Program-made: the position numbers and the translations under genes
DNA from: DAIODI01 sp046349255
Lineage (GTDB): Bacteria; Pseudomonadota; Alphaproteobacteria; Rhizobiales; Aestuariivirgaceae
Assembly (NCBI GenBank): GCA_046349255.1
Contig: JAXMCR010000005.1
Span: forward strand, 186,001-250,000
Reading direction: 5' to 3'
Length of the DNA stretch: 64,000 nucleotides
Shown: in pieces, positions 41,623 through 50,941 of the stretch
Layout: each line of letters starts with the position of its first letter
Numbering within the stretch: the first letter of the stretch is position 1
Notes under the pieces: model-generated
What the model was told of the DNA's origin: nothing
The model's database searches: none
The model's input: only the letters and a program-made list of their open reading frames with translations

Positions 41623-43100
41623 GGCGGCGATCCTCCCTCGAGTTCGAACGTCCTGAGTGCTTCCGCGAGGCGCTTGCCGTCGGGGTCGGCGAGTGCGGCG
41701 GCCTTCAACGCCGAGAGCACGCTTTCGGGCGCGGACGAGCGCATCACCTGCGGCAGCACCGCGAGGATCTTTCCGAAGTTGCGGTTGCCGCGCTCCCACG
41801 TGTCGCCGTAGCCCTTAAGCAGGCGCGCGCAGTCGGCGAAGACGCGCGCGGCGGCAAGGTTCTTGGCCGCGAGCGACCGCAGCGCCTCGAGCCACCGCTC
41901 GATGTTCGCCTGCTCGTGCAGGAAGCGGTCGGACGACCGCCGCCGCCCCTTCAGCGACGCGACCGCGGCGAGCAGCATCTGTCCGTGGACGGAGGACGTC
42001 GACACGTCGAGCGGAAACGACCAGCGTTCACGGCGGTTGTTCTTCGTGGCCCACGCGAGCAGCGGCCGGGCAAACGTCGGCGGCAGGATCGCGGCAAGCT
42101 CCTCCGGCCCCGGCGAGAAGAAGTCGGCGATCGAGAGCACGCTCCCCTCGCCCTTGCGGGCCGCCGCGATCTGCGCGATGCGCTGCGGCGACCGCTTCAA
42201 CTCGGCGACGCGGACAATGTCGTGAAAGCTCATCCAGTTTGCGAGCTGTCGCGCCGTTTCGGTCAGCAGAACCTCGTCCTGCGCGCCAAGTGAGTCCAAT
42301 CGGTCCAGGAAGAGTTCCGCATACGCAGCGTCCTGGTAGTCGATCAGCCGCTCGACGCCGCGTGCGACGATGTCACGGCAGGGCTCCGGATACCGGCTTA
42401 CGCGCGACGACAGGTTTGGCGGCAGACCTGCGAGCGTCTCCGCAGCGACACCGGCCACCTCTGGCGGCGCCTCGGCCTCCGCCTCGACCGTCCCGGCCGC
42501 TGTCCAGCCCGCCTCGAACCCGCGCCGGTTGGCCGCGCCCTCGCCCAGCACCGCCTCGAGCGCGGCGCGGTCGAGGCCTAGCGGATTGACGCGCGCGAAC
42601 GCGCCGAACACGGGCGCGTTGATCACCGCGCCGGCTTTCGCCGCGAGCGCGGCAAAATCGACGAGCACCGCCTGCCGCGACCTCGACCGGGCCGCGGCGA
42701 GCGCGGGGCGATCGTCCATGCGGCCGTCGGCCATCGCCATCTTCTCGCTCGTCGCGTAGACGCGATGGGTCGACCCGACGAGCAGCGTGCGCTCCGGGGT
42801 GACGAAGCCGCGCTCCACCATGCGCGCCACCTCGGCGAGTTCGGTGACGATGGCGACGTCGATCTTGCCCGGCACCGGAAGCAGCGAGAGCACCGGCTCG
42901 CGGCCCTGAAGCTCCGCCTCGCGCACGCACTCGATGTAGTAGGTCGTTGCGCCGGTGCGCTGCGCGACGCCCGGAATGGCCGTGTACTGAACATGCCAGC
43001 CCGCACGCTCCAGCGCCTCCGTCAGCCATTGCGAGAGCACGCCGCCGCCCTCGCCTCCCATCGCCGCGATGAGAATGGTGGTGCGCGATGCGTCCGCCAT
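41619..43100 (-). CDS. iorB: indolepyruvate oxidoreductase, beta subunit
   Basis: 493 residues. ILIAAMGGEGGGVLSQWLTEA and VQYTAIPGVAQRTGATTYYIE are signatures of the pyruvate:ferredoxin oxidoreductase gamma-type domain used by IorB, and NAPVFGAFARVNPLGLDRAALE ends that domain at about 230. A further 260 residues of helical C-terminal domain (WSFPLDVSTSSVHGQML, FLHEQANIERWLEALR) are typical of the long aerobic form. With IorA it oxidatively decarboxylates indolepyruvate or other arylpyruvates to the acyl-CoA. ATG 43100 overlaps the iorA stop by one base. Confidence 0.88.
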   Translation of the reverse strand: MADASRTTILIAAMGGEGGGVLSQWLTEALERAGWHVQYTAIPGVAQRTGATTYYIECVREAELQGREPVLSLLPVPGKIDVAIVTELAEVARMVERGFVTPERTLLVGSTHRVYATSEKMAMADGRMDDRPALAAARSRSRQAVLVDFAALAAKAGAVINAPVFGAFARVNPLGLDRAALEAVLGEGAANRRGFEAGWTAAGTVEAEAEAPPEVAGVAAETLAGLPPNLSSRVSRYPEPCRDIVARGVERLIDYQDAAYAELFLDRLDSLGAQDEVLLTETARQLANWMSFHDIVRVAELKRSPQRIAQIAAARKGEGSVLSIADFFSPGPEELAAILPPTFARPLLAWATKNNRRERWSFPLDVSTSSVHGQMLLAAVASLKGRRRSSDRFLHEQANIERWLEALRSLAAKNLAAARVFADCARLLKGYGDTWERGNRNFGKILAVLPQVMRSSAPESVLSALKAAALADPDGKRLAEALRTFELEGGSPP

Positions 43101-45235
43101 CAGGAGACCAGCGGCTTCAGCGCCGGGAACAGTCTTGCGCGCACGCGCGCCAGGAGCCGGTCGAAGGCGTTCGGGTTGCGCACTTCCCGCGCCCGGTAGA
43201 ACGACGGGCAGAGCCGTGCTGCATGGGCGACCTCGCCGCAGAGCCCACAGCCGACGCAGCTCTCGACGACGTGCGCCACCGGATCGACCTTCAGCGGATC
43301 GCTCGACGGCTTGATGGTGAGCGACGGGCAGCCGGAGAGCCGGATGCAGGCGTGATCGCCCGTGCACACGCTTTCATCGACGCCGTAGCGGTCACGCTCC
43401 AGCCGCTTGCCGCGCTTGAGCTTCTCGGCGAGGAACGGTCTCAGGCGGCGCTCCTTGTTGAGCTGGCACTCGCTCTCGGCGATGATCACCTTGAGGCCCG
43501 GCTCGCGCGAGGTCATCGCCGCCTTCAGCACCGACCGCACGTTCGCGACCTTGTAGTTGTTGAGCCGGCGGATCCACGTGACGCCCATGCCGGAAAGCGT
43601 CGCCGCGATGTCCATGCGCTTGCCGCCGCCCGGCGGCGCGCCGCGGCTCGACGGGATGTCCTGACCGCCGGTCGCGGCGGTGTAGTGGTTGTCCATGATG
43701 ACGAGAACGTCGTCGTGCCGGTTGAACACTGCGTTCGACACGCCCGACGAGAGGCCGTTGTGCCAGAAGCCGCCGTCGCCCATCACGGTCACGACCGGCC
43801 GGTCGCCGAACTGCGAGGGGAGCGCGGACGCGCTCGCAAGCCCAAGGCCATAGCCCAGCACCGTGTTGCCGATGTTGAACGGCGGCAGCGTAGAGAATGT
43901 GTGGCAGCCGATGTCGGAGGCAACATGGAACGGGCCGATCTCGCGCTCGACGAGCTTCATCGCGGTGAACACGGGGCGTTCGGGGCAACCGGTGCAGAAG
44001 CCGGGCGGGCGCGGCGGCGGGGCGATCTTCAGCTCCTCCTTCGCCACGCGCTCGATGCCGTCGAGCGCGGCGAGCCGCTTGCGGACGGCGGGCTTCGCGG
44101 ACGCCCGCAGCCGGCTGTCGAGGAGGAACGGGCCGATGCCCTTGAGCAGCGTCGCGAGCGTGTATTCGCCGGCGAGCGGCAGCATGTCCTTGCCGTGGAG
44201 CTTCGTGTCGATCCCCTCGCGTCGCAGCAGGTCGTTGATCGCCATCTCGAGGTAGGCGGGCTGTCCCTCCTCGACGACGAGCACGGACGATTTCCCCCGG
44301 CAGAAGCCCGCGATCTCCTCCGGCACGATCGGGTAGGCGACGTTCAGGCAGAAGATCGGCACCTTCGTGTTGCCGAACACGTCGGCGAGGCCGAACTCCT
44401 CGAGCACCGAGATGACCGAGTTGAAGTGGCCGCCCTGCACGATGATGCCAAGGTCGCCGTGCGCACCGTCGAACACCTCGTTGAGCGGGTTCTTCCGCAG
44501 CCATTCGAGGGCGGCCGGGAAGCGCACGTCGATCTTGTGCTTCTCCTGCGCGTAGGTCGAGGGCGGCAGCACGATCCGTCCGTAGTCGAACGATGCGGCG
44601 GGGAGCGGCCGCTTCGTGTTGTAGCGGCCCTCGACGTTGTCCTTCGCGCTGAAACGTCCGTACACGTGGCAGGCGCGGATGCGCAGCGTGAGCATCACCG
44701 GCGTGTTCGAGGCTTCCGAGAGCTCGAACCCCTTCTCCACCGTCTCGACGATCTTCGGCAGCGAGGGGCGCGGGTCGAGGAGCCAGATCTGCGACTTGGT
44801 GGCGAAGGGGTGCGTGCGCTCCTGCATGATGGAGGCGCCCTCGCCGTAATCCTCGCCGAGGATGATCATCGCGCCGCCCTTGACGCCGGCCGAGGCAAGG
44901 TTCGAGAGCGCGTCCGAGGCGACGTTGGTGCCGACGGTCGACTTCCAGGTGACCGCGCCGCGCAAGGGGTAGTTGATCGAGGCGCCGAGCATCGCGGCCG
45001 CGCCCGCCTCGCTCGCCGAGTGCTCGAAGTGCACGCCGTGCTCGGCGAGCACGTCGCGCGCATCGTTGAACACGTCCATCAGGTGCGAGATCGGCGCGCC
45101 CTGGTAGCCGCCGACGTAGGAGACGCCCGACTGGAGCAGCGCCTTCGCGACCGCGAGGATGCCCTCGCCGCGGAACACCTCGCCTTGCTTCAGGCGAAGC
45201 TGCTGGACCTCGCGGGCGAAGGAGCGCTCAGCCAT
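43100..45235 (-). CDS. iorA: indolepyruvate oxidoreductase, alpha subunit
   Basis: 711 residues. N-terminal PFOR-type domain with VGGYQGAPISHLMDVF; central ones to about 400; TPP-binding domain with GFCTGCPERP, GCHTFSTLPPF and the GDGGFWHNG...IMDNHYTAATGG cofactor motif; C-terminal ferredoxin-like part with CTGDHACIRLSGCPS and CVGCGLCGEVAHAARLCPS. In the first of these the usual second Cys of a CxxC pair is absent (C-x5-C-x5-C), so that cluster may be altered. The enzyme makes arylacetyl-CoA from arylpyruvate. Its ATG lies 8 bases inside the regulator gene. Confidence 0.9.
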   Translation of the reverse strand: MAERSFAREVQQLRLKQGEVFRGEGILAVAKALLQSGVSYVGGYQGAPISHLMDVFNDARDVLAEHGVHFEHSASEAGAAAMLGASINYPLRGAVTWKSTVGTNVASDALSNLASAGVKGGAMIILGEDYGEGASIMQERTHPFATKSQIWLLDPRPSLPKIVETVEKGFELSEASNTPVMLTLRIRACHVYGRFSAKDNVEGRYNTKRPLPAASFDYGRIVLPPSTYAQEKHKIDVRFPAALEWLRKNPLNEVFDGAHGDLGIIVQGGHFNSVISVLEEFGLADVFGNTKVPIFCLNVAYPIVPEEIAGFCRGKSSVLVVEEGQPAYLEMAINDLLRREGIDTKLHGKDMLPLAGEYTLATLLKGIGPFLLDSRLRASAKPAVRKRLAALDGIERVAKEELKIAPPPRPPGFCTGCPERPVFTAMKLVEREIGPFHVASDIGCHTFSTLPPFNIGNTVLGYGLGLASASALPSQFGDRPVVTVMGDGGFWHNGLSSGVSNAVFNRHDDVLVIMDNHYTAATGGQDIPSSRGAPPGGGKRMDIAATLSGMGVTWIRRLNNYKVANVRSVLKAAMTSREPGLKVIIAESECQLNKERRLRPFLAEKLKRGKRLERDRYGVDESVCTGDHACIRLSGCPSLTIKPSSDPLKVDPVAHVVESCVGCGLCGEVAHAARLCPSFYRAREVRNPNAFDRLLARVRARLFPALKPLVS

Positions 45236-45857
45236 CGGCGGTCTCCGTCGGCGGCGGTTCCGTCGTGGCGATCACCAGGATGCGGGCCGGGCCATTGCCG
45301 CCGGCGAGGTAGGCGTGGCCCATGCGGCTGTCGAAGTAGACGCTGTCGCCTGCCTCGAGCCGCAACGGTTCGTAGAACTCGGTGGCAAGCAGGAGCGCGC
45401 CGTCCAGCACGTGCACGAACTCCTCGCCGTCGTGGCGCGAGAAGCCGCCGGCCTCGTCGACGCTGCGGATCGTCACCGTGTTGATCGCCGGGTGCATCTT
45501 CTTGTTGGCGAGATCGGTGCACAGCACCTGCGCGTCGTAGCGTGCACTGACGAACGGCACGCCCTCGCCCTTGCGGCACACGCTGCGGATGCCGGCCGAG
45601 ATCGGCTGCGGCTCGGCGTCGCCGAAGAAGGCGGTGATGTCGACGCCGAGGGCCTTCGAGAGCACGTAGAGGCTGTGCGCGGAGACGGGCGTCTGGTTGT
45701 TCTCGACGCGCGAGAGCGTCGCCTCCGAGATGCCGGTGCGGCGCGCAAGTTCGCTCAGCGAATGGCCCTGCGCACGGCGCAGGCTCTTGAGGCGCTGGCC
45801 GATGTCGAGCGCCGCGTAGTCGTCGTCGAGGGCGGCCGGTCTAGCCGGTGTGGCCAT
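45228..45857 (-). CDS. XRE-cupin transcriptional regulator
   Basis: 209 residues. Helix-turn-helix at about 20-75 (LKSLRRAQGHSLSELARRTG, ISEATLSRVENNQTPVSAHSL). C-terminal cupin_2 barrel at about 125-200 with SRHDGEEFVHVLDGALLL, LEAGDSVYFDSRMGHAYL. This is the PuuR/SutR-like architecture in which the cupin senses a small metabolite. It lies inside the operon, overlapping hyuB by 17 bases and iorA by 8, so it very likely controls this operon. Two palindromic sites in the hyuA upstream region are candidate targets. Confidence 0.9.
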   Translation of the reverse strand: MATPARPAALDDDYAALDIGQRLKSLRRAQGHSLSELARRTGISEATLSRVENNQTPVSAHSLYVLSKALGVDITAFFGDAEPQPISAGIRSVCRKGEGVPFVSARYDAQVLCTDLANKKMHPAINTVTIRSVDEAGGFSRHDGEEFVHVLDGALLLATEFYEPLRLEAGDSVYFDSRMGHAYLAGGNGPARILVIATTEPPPTETADG

Positions 45858-47511
45858 AGTCCCTCCGCGCCCCCTCCTCGGTGACGAGGCCCTGGCGAAG
45901 ATCGGCCTCGACGGCCGCGCGCGCCCGCTTCGCCGGATCGCCGAAGCCGCCGCCGCCGGGAAGTTCGAGCACGAGGCTGTCGCCCGGCGGGATGACGTGC
46001 ACGCCCTTCGAGCCGAGCGGCCTGCCCGAGCCGTAGCGCGCCTGGCCGGTCTGGCCGGGCTTGCCGCCGTCGCGACCCTGCGCGGCGTTGTGCAGGCGGT
46101 CGAAGGTGGCGGCCGAGATCGTGAAGGGCGCGTCCTCGCGGTTGGCGATCTCGATGCGCTGGCTCAGGCCGCCGCGGAACTCGCCGGCGCCGCCCGAGTC
46201 GGCGAGATACTCCTTGCGCTTGAACCACAGCGGGCACTGGCTCTCGGTGATCTCGACGGGGATCGTGCCGACGCCTGAGGGGAACGCAGTCGTGTTGAGG
46301 CCGTCCTTGCCGGGCCGGCCACCGATGCCGCCGAGGCCGATGTTGATCACCTGGAACCGCCGTGCAGCCTTCGTCTGCTCGGCCGGCACGAGGCCGTGCG
46401 CGCTGCCGAGGCCCAGAATCCAGATCGAGCCCGCGCTCTCGGCCTGCACCTTGCCGGGGAGCGCCTGCGCGAGGCAGCCGAACGTCGCGTCCGCCAGCAT
46501 CTGGCCGATGACGTGGCGCGCGGTGACGGGGCTCGGTCGCGTCGGGTCGACGCAGGTGCCAGGCTCCGTGATGAGGTCGAAGCAGCCGAGCGAGCCCGCG
46601 TTGTTCGGCACGTGCGGGGCGATCACCGCCTTCAGTCCGAACACGGAGTAGGCGTGCGTGTAGGTGCGCGGCGAGTTGATGCCCTGGATCGAGGCGGGCG
46701 AGGAGCCGGTGTAGTCGATGGTGATCTTGCCGCGGCGGATTTCCAGGCGGGCGTGCAGGTGGATCGTCGACTCGTACCCGTCGAGCGGCATGTGGTAGCG
46801 CCACTCGCCCTCGGGCAGCGCGCGGATCGCGGCGCGGGCGCCCTTCTCCGACTGGGTGAGGATGTGGCGGCCGAGCGTGTCGATCTCCTTCAGGCCGAAC
46901 TCGGTCATCATGTCGACGAGGCGGCGCGCGCCGGTGTCGTTGGCGCTGATCAGCGAGAGGATGTCGCCGCGCACCTCGACGGGGTTCCTCGAGTTGGCGA
47001 GGATGATCCCCATCAGCTCCTCGTTGATCACGCCCTCCTTCCGAAGCTTCATGTGCGGGATCAGCGTGCCTTCCTCGAAGGAGGAGTTCGCCTTCGCCGT
47101 CATGCCGACGCCGCCGACGTCGATGACGTGGCAGGTCGAGGCGAAGAACGCGACGCAGCGGCGGCCGAGGAACACCGGCGTCATCACCACGTAGTCGAAG
47201 AGGTGGCCGGTGCCGAGCCACGGGTCGTTCGTCACGTAGACGTCGCCGGGCTTCATCGTCGGCACGGGGAAGTGCTGGAAGAAGTGCGCCACCGCCGTCG
47301 CCATCGTGTTGACGTGGCCGGGCGTGCCGGTGACGGCCTGGGCGATCATGTTGCCCTTGGTATCGTAGACGCCGGCGGACAGATCGCCCGCCTCGCGCGT
47401 GATGGTGCCGAAGGCGGTGCGCAGCAGCGCCTGCGCCTGTTCCTCGACGACGGCGATCAGGCGGTTCCACATCACCTGCGTGCGGATGGCGGCGAGCGCG
47501 TCCTTCGACAT
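45841..47511 (-). CDS. hyuB: hydantoinase B / acetophenone carboxylase-type subunit
   Basis: 556 residues. RTAFGTITREAGDLSAGVYD, GTPGHVNTMATAVAHFF, PGDVYVTNDPWLGTGHLFD, RCVAFFASTCHVIDVGG and a C-terminal GGGGFGDPAKR. It partners the HyuA-type ATPase subunit: together such pairs open cyclic amides (N-methylhydantoin, 5-oxoproline, oxindole-type lactams) or carboxylate acetophenone with ATP. Substrate unknown. ATG 47511 overlaps the hyuA stop by one base, the usual A-then-B order. Complete length. Confidence 0.9.
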   Translation of the reverse strand: MSKDALAAIRTQVMWNRLIAVVEEQAQALLRTAFGTITREAGDLSAGVYDTKGNMIAQAVTGTPGHVNTMATAVAHFFQHFPVPTMKPGDVYVTNDPWLGTGHLFDYVVMTPVFLGRRCVAFFASTCHVIDVGGVGMTAKANSSFEEGTLIPHMKLRKEGVINEELMGIILANSRNPVEVRGDILSLISANDTGARRLVDMMTEFGLKEIDTLGRHILTQSEKGARAAIRALPEGEWRYHMPLDGYESTIHLHARLEIRRGKITIDYTGSSPASIQGINSPRTYTHAYSVFGLKAVIAPHVPNNAGSLGCFDLITEPGTCVDPTRPSPVTARHVIGQMLADATFGCLAQALPGKVQAESAGSIWILGLGSAHGLVPAEQTKAARRFQVINIGLGGIGGRPGKDGLNTTAFPSGVGTIPVEITESQCPLWFKRKEYLADSGGAGEFRGGLSQRIEIANREDAPFTISAATFDRLHNAAQGRDGGKPGQTGQARYGSGRPLGSKGVHVIPPGDSLVLELPGGGGFGDPAKRARAAVEADLRQGLVTEEGARRDYGHTG

Positions 47512-49616
47512 CAGCGGCGTCCTTTCCGGTCGAGCACGAGGTAGCCGAGCGAGTTGACGGTCGCGCGGAAGCCGGAGCCCACGACCGTCGAGGTCTCGTG
47601 CTCGGCGATGATCGCCGGTCCGTTCACGGACGATCCGGGCTTCAGGTCGAAGCGCCAGTAGACGGGCGTCTTCGCAAGCTTGCCGAGGGCGGCGTCGTAG
47701 ACCTGACGGTGGCGCAGCGGCTTCGGCGCCGTCGCGGCGCGGACCGTGCGGGCCTTCTCCGAGCGCTTCGGCACGGAGGAGGCGGTGACGGAGAACGTGA
47801 CGGCCTCGACCTCCTGACCGGGAATCACGAGGCCATAAATCTGCCGGTAGAGCTTTTCGAACGCGGCGCGGATCTTTGCACCGTCGGCCTGTGTCAGCTT
47901 GCGCGGCGGGATCGCCACGCGGATCTCGTGGCCCTGGCCGACGTAGCGCAGGTCCGCGATGCGGGTGACGACGGGCCGTTCACGACCCAGCGCCGGGGCG
48001 ACGACGGCGACGGCCTCGCGCGTCATGCGGTCGAGGAGCGCGTTGGTCCGCGCCGCGTCGAACCGGTCGAGCGAGACCGCGGCCGAGCGCGTCACCTCGT
48101 AGGCGATCGGCGCCTTGAGGAAGCCGATCGCGGAGCCGACGCCCGCGCCGACCGGCACGATGATCCGCGCGATGCCGAGCTTGTCGGCGAGGCGAGCGGC
48201 ATGCAGCGGCGCGCCGCCGCCGAACGCGATCATCGTGCACGACGAGATGTCCTTGCCGCGCTCGATCGCGTGCACGCGCGCCGCGTTCGCCATGTTCTCC
48301 TCGACGATCTCGGAGACGCCGGCGGCCGGCCAGAACCCGTCGAGCTTCAAGGGATCGCCGATGTTCTTCTGCAGCGCCTTCGCCGAGGCCGCCTCGTCGA
48401 GCGCGATCTTGCCGCCGGCGAAATGCGCCGGGTCGATCTTGCCGAGCGCGACGTTGGCGTCGGTGACGGCGGGCTCGGTACCGCCGCGGCCGTAGCAGGC
48501 GGGGCCGGGCATCGAGCCCGCGCTGTCGGGGCCGACGGTGATGCGGCCGAGCTTGTCGACCCGCGCGATCGAGCCGCCGCCCGCGCCGATCTCCACCATC
48601 TCGATCACCGGGATGCGCACCGGGATGCCGGAGCCCTTCAGGTCGCGGTAGGCGCGCGCGATCTCGAACTTCCGCGCCCGCTCCGGCTCGCCGTCCGTCA
48701 ACAGGCAGATCTTGGCCGTGGTGCCGCCCATGTCGAAGGAGAACACCTCCTTAAGGCCGCACTGGCGGGCGATGTCGGCTGCGAGGATCGCGCCGCCCGC
48801 CGGGCCCGACTCGACGAGGCGGATCGGAAAGCGCGCCGCCGTCTCGAGCGTCGTGAGGCCGCCGCCCGACATCATCAGGTAGAGCGGCGCCTTCATGCCG
48901 CGCGCCTTCAGATCCTCGGCGAGGCGGCCGAGGTAGCCCGCCATCAGCGGCCGCACGTAGGCGTTGGCGACCGTCGTCGAGAACCGCTCGTACTCGCGGA
49001 TCTCGGGCGCGACCTCGCTCGACAGGCAGATCGTCACGTCCTTCGGCAGGAGCGGGCGCAACAGGTCGCGCACGCGCTTCTCGTGCGCATCGTGCGCATA
49101 CGCATGGAGGAACCCGATCGCCACCGCACCGACGCCGTCGGCGACGAGCCTGCGGGCCAGCGGTTCGACCGCGTCCTCGTCGAGGCCGATCAGCACGTCG
49201 CCATCGGCCGAGAGCCGTTCGCGGATGCCGTAGCGGCGCTCGCGCGGCACGAGCGGCACGGGCTTGTCGATCATCAGGTCGTAGTGGTCGAAGCGCTTCT
49301 CGTAGCCCTGCTCGATCAGGTCGCGGAAGCCTTCGGTGGTGACGAAGGCGGTCTTCGCCCCCTTGCGCTCGATCAGCGCGTTGGTGGCGAGCGTCGTGCC
49401 GTGGATGAACACGTCGACGTCCGCCGCCCGCACGCCCGCCTCGTCGAGCAGCGCGTCGACGCCTTCGAGCACGCCGCGCTCGGGGGCGTCCGTCGTTGTC
49501 AGCACCTTGCCGCTCAGCCGCTTCGCGCCGACGTCGAGCACCACGTCGGTGAAGGTGCCGCCGATGTCGGCAGCGAGGCGAACGGACGCCTTACGGCGGG
49601 CAGGCGGTCGGGGCAC
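47511..49616 (-). CDS. hyuA: hydantoinase A / acetophenone carboxylase-type ATPase subunit
   Basis: 701 residues of the actin/Hsp70-like ATPase fold: LAADIGGTFTDVVLD near the N-terminus, FIHGTTLATNALIERKGAKT, EVAPEIREYERFSTTVANAYV, SFDMGGTTAKICL, GAGGGSIARVDKLG and FGGGAPLHAARLAD. I take GTG 49616 because AAGGA sits 7 bases upstream; GTG 49631 is also possible and lacks a site. First gene of the six-gene minus operon hyuA-hyuB-xre-iorA-iorB-SRPBCC, all overlapping, 8.4 kb. Confidence 0.9.
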   Translation of the reverse strand: MPRPPARRKASVRLAADIGGTFTDVVLDVGAKRLSGKVLTTTDAPERGVLEGVDALLDEAGVRAADVDVFIHGTTLATNALIERKGAKTAFVTTEGFRDLIEQGYEKRFDHYDLMIDKPVPLVPRERRYGIRERLSADGDVLIGLDEDAVEPLARRLVADGVGAVAIGFLHAYAHDAHEKRVRDLLRPLLPKDVTICLSSEVAPEIREYERFSTTVANAYVRPLMAGYLGRLAEDLKARGMKAPLYLMMSGGGLTTLETAARFPIRLVESGPAGGAILAADIARQCGLKEVFSFDMGGTTAKICLLTDGEPERARKFEIARAYRDLKGSGIPVRIPVIEMVEIGAGGGSIARVDKLGRITVGPDSAGSMPGPACYGRGGTEPAVTDANVALGKIDPAHFAGGKIALDEAASAKALQKNIGDPLKLDGFWPAAGVSEIVEENMANAARVHAIERGKDISSCTMIAFGGGAPLHAARLADKLGIARIIVPVGAGVGSAIGFLKAPIAYEVTRSAAVSLDRFDAARTNALLDRMTREAVAVVAPALGRERPVVTRIADLRYVGQGHEIRVAIPPRKLTQADGAKIRAAFEKLYRQIYGLVIPGQEVEAVTFSVTASSVPKRSEKARTVRAATAPKPLRHRQVYDAALGKLAKTPVYWRFDLKPGSSVNGPAIIAEHETSTVVGSGFRATVNSLGYLVLDRKGRR

Positions 49617-49670
49617 GGGGCAATCCTTCACGTCACGCGGGACCGGCACCTTCCGACAGTTCCGGGCGCC

Positions 49671-49703
49671 TTTCAAGATTGAAATGACGTTGCAGTTTTG
49701 AAA
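49671..49703. promoter_or_regulatory. two palindromic operator candidates in the divergent promoter region
   Basis: TTTCAAGATTGAAA (49671-49684) is a 14-bp palindrome, TTTCAA-GA-TTGAAA. A second copy, TTGCAGTTTTGAAA (49690-49703), matches it at 10 of 14 positions, 19 bases away. Both lie in the 98 bases between the hyuA GTG and the kynureninase-like ATG, so a factor bound here could control both operons. The XRE-cupin regulator inside the minus operon is the obvious candidate. Confidence 0.5.
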
Positions 49704-49714
49704 TAGTCGTCGCC

Positions 49715-50941
49715 ATGACCACCCTCGCCCATGCCAAGTCGCTCGACGCCGACGATCCCCTCGCCCCGATCGCCGCGCTGTTCGAGCGCGCCGAGGGGAT
49801 GATCTTCATGGACGCGAATTCGGTCGGCCCGATGCCGAAGGCGGCGCGGGCCAAGGCGCAGGGGCTGATCGACGACTGGGTCCACCTGCGCCGGCGCGGC
49901 TGGAGCGTGCGGCAATGGCTCGACCTGCCCTCGCTGCTGGGCGATGCCATCGCGGGCGTGGTCGGCGCGGGCAAGGGCGAGATCGTGTTCTGCGACTCGA
50001 CCACGCTCAACCAGTACAAGGCGGTGGCGCACGCACTCAAGCTGCGCCCCGACCGCCGCGTGATCGTCACGCAGGCCGGCAATTTCCCGACCGACATCCA
50101 CGTCCTCCAGGGCATCGTGAAGGCGCACCCCGGCTACAGCATCCGGTTCGTGGCGAGCGAGGACGAGGCCGTCGCGGCAATCGACGACACGGTTGCCGTC
50201 GCGGCGCTGAGCCACGTCGACTACCGCTCCGGCGAACGCTGGGACATGGCGCGCGTCACGGCCGCGGCGCATGCGAAGGGCGCGCTCACCGTTTGGGACG
50301 TGTCGCATTCGGCAGGCGCGGTGCCCGTCGACCTCCGCGGCTCCGGCACCGACCTCGCGATCGGCTGCGGCTATAAGTACCTCTGCGCCGGCCCCGGCGG
50401 CCCGGCGTGGATCTATGCGAAAAAGGAGATCGCGGACGCGACCTGGCCTGCGATTGCGGGCTGGATGGGCCATGCCGACGTGTTCGGCTTCACGCCCGAC
50501 TTCGAGCCGCACCCGGGCGTGAAGCGCTTCCTCACCGGCACGCCGCTCGTCGGCGCGGACGAACTCGCCTCGCCGCTGCTCGACATCTGGCCGAAGGTCG
50601 ACGTCAAGGCGCTTTGGGCAAAGCATCGTTCGCTCACGGACTTTCTGATCGGCTGCCTCGAGGAACACTGCGGACCGTTCGGCGTCGAGGTCACGTCGCC
50701 GCGCGACCACGGACGGCGCGGCGGCAACGTGTCGTTCCGTTCACCCGGCGCGGGCTCGGTGGTCGAGGCGCTGATCGATCTCGGCGTCGTCTCCTCGTTC
50801 CGATCGCCCGATGCGATCCGCTTCGGCGTGAGCCCGCTCGTCATCACGCACCAGGACTGCTTCGAGGCGGTGCAGCGCCTGAGAAAGGTGCTCGCTGAAG
50901 AACTCTGGAAGCAGCCGAAGTACGCCAAGGTGTCGGTGTGA
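49715..50941 (+). CDS. kynureninase-like PLP enzyme (divergent paralogue)
   Basis: 408 residues. The fold and order match KynU: FMDANSVGPMPKAA (KynU has YLDGNSLGP), QAGNFPTDIHV, LSHVDYRSGERWDM, Asp/His in VWDVSHSAGA, and Schiff-base Lys221 in CGYKYLCAGPGGPAW. The substrate region differs: GWMGHADVFGFTPDFEPHPG instead of the double-Trp GWWAH loop, and CGYKYLCAG in place of CTYKYLNGG. It is therefore probably a C-C hydrolase for a kynurenine-like compound, not a second kynureninase. First gene of the plus-strand operon, overlapping the next by GTGA. Confidence 0.82.
   Translation: MTTLAHAKSLDADDPLAPIAALFERAEGMIFMDANSVGPMPKAARAKAQGLIDDWVHLRRRGWSVRQWLDLPSLLGDAIAGVVGAGKGEIVFCDSTTLNQYKAVAHALKLRPDRRVIVTQAGNFPTDIHVLQGIVKAHPGYSIRFVASEDEAVAAIDDTVAVAALSHVDYRSGERWDMARVTAAAHAKGALTVWDVSHSAGAVPVDLRGSGTDLAIGCGYKYLCAGPGGPAWIYAKKEIADATWPAIAGWMGHADVFGFTPDFEPHPGVKRFLTGTPLVGADELASPLLDIWPKVDVKALWAKHRSLTDFLIGCLEEHCGPFGVEVTSPRDHGRRGGNVSFRSPGAGSVVEALIDLGVVSSFRSPDAIRFGVSPLVITHQDCFEAVQRLRKVLAEELWKQPKYAKVSV

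Noticed and set aside
43088..45484. 798-codon plus-strand open frame antisense to iorA
   Set aside because: Shadow of iorA in GC-rich DNA; Arg/His/Asp-rich composition, no domains, no ribosome site, while the opposite strand is a clear conserved enzyme.
47598..49682. 694-codon plus-strand open frame antisense to hyuA
   Set aside because: Same artefact as above; no signature motif, and the strand composition is that of a reverse frame.
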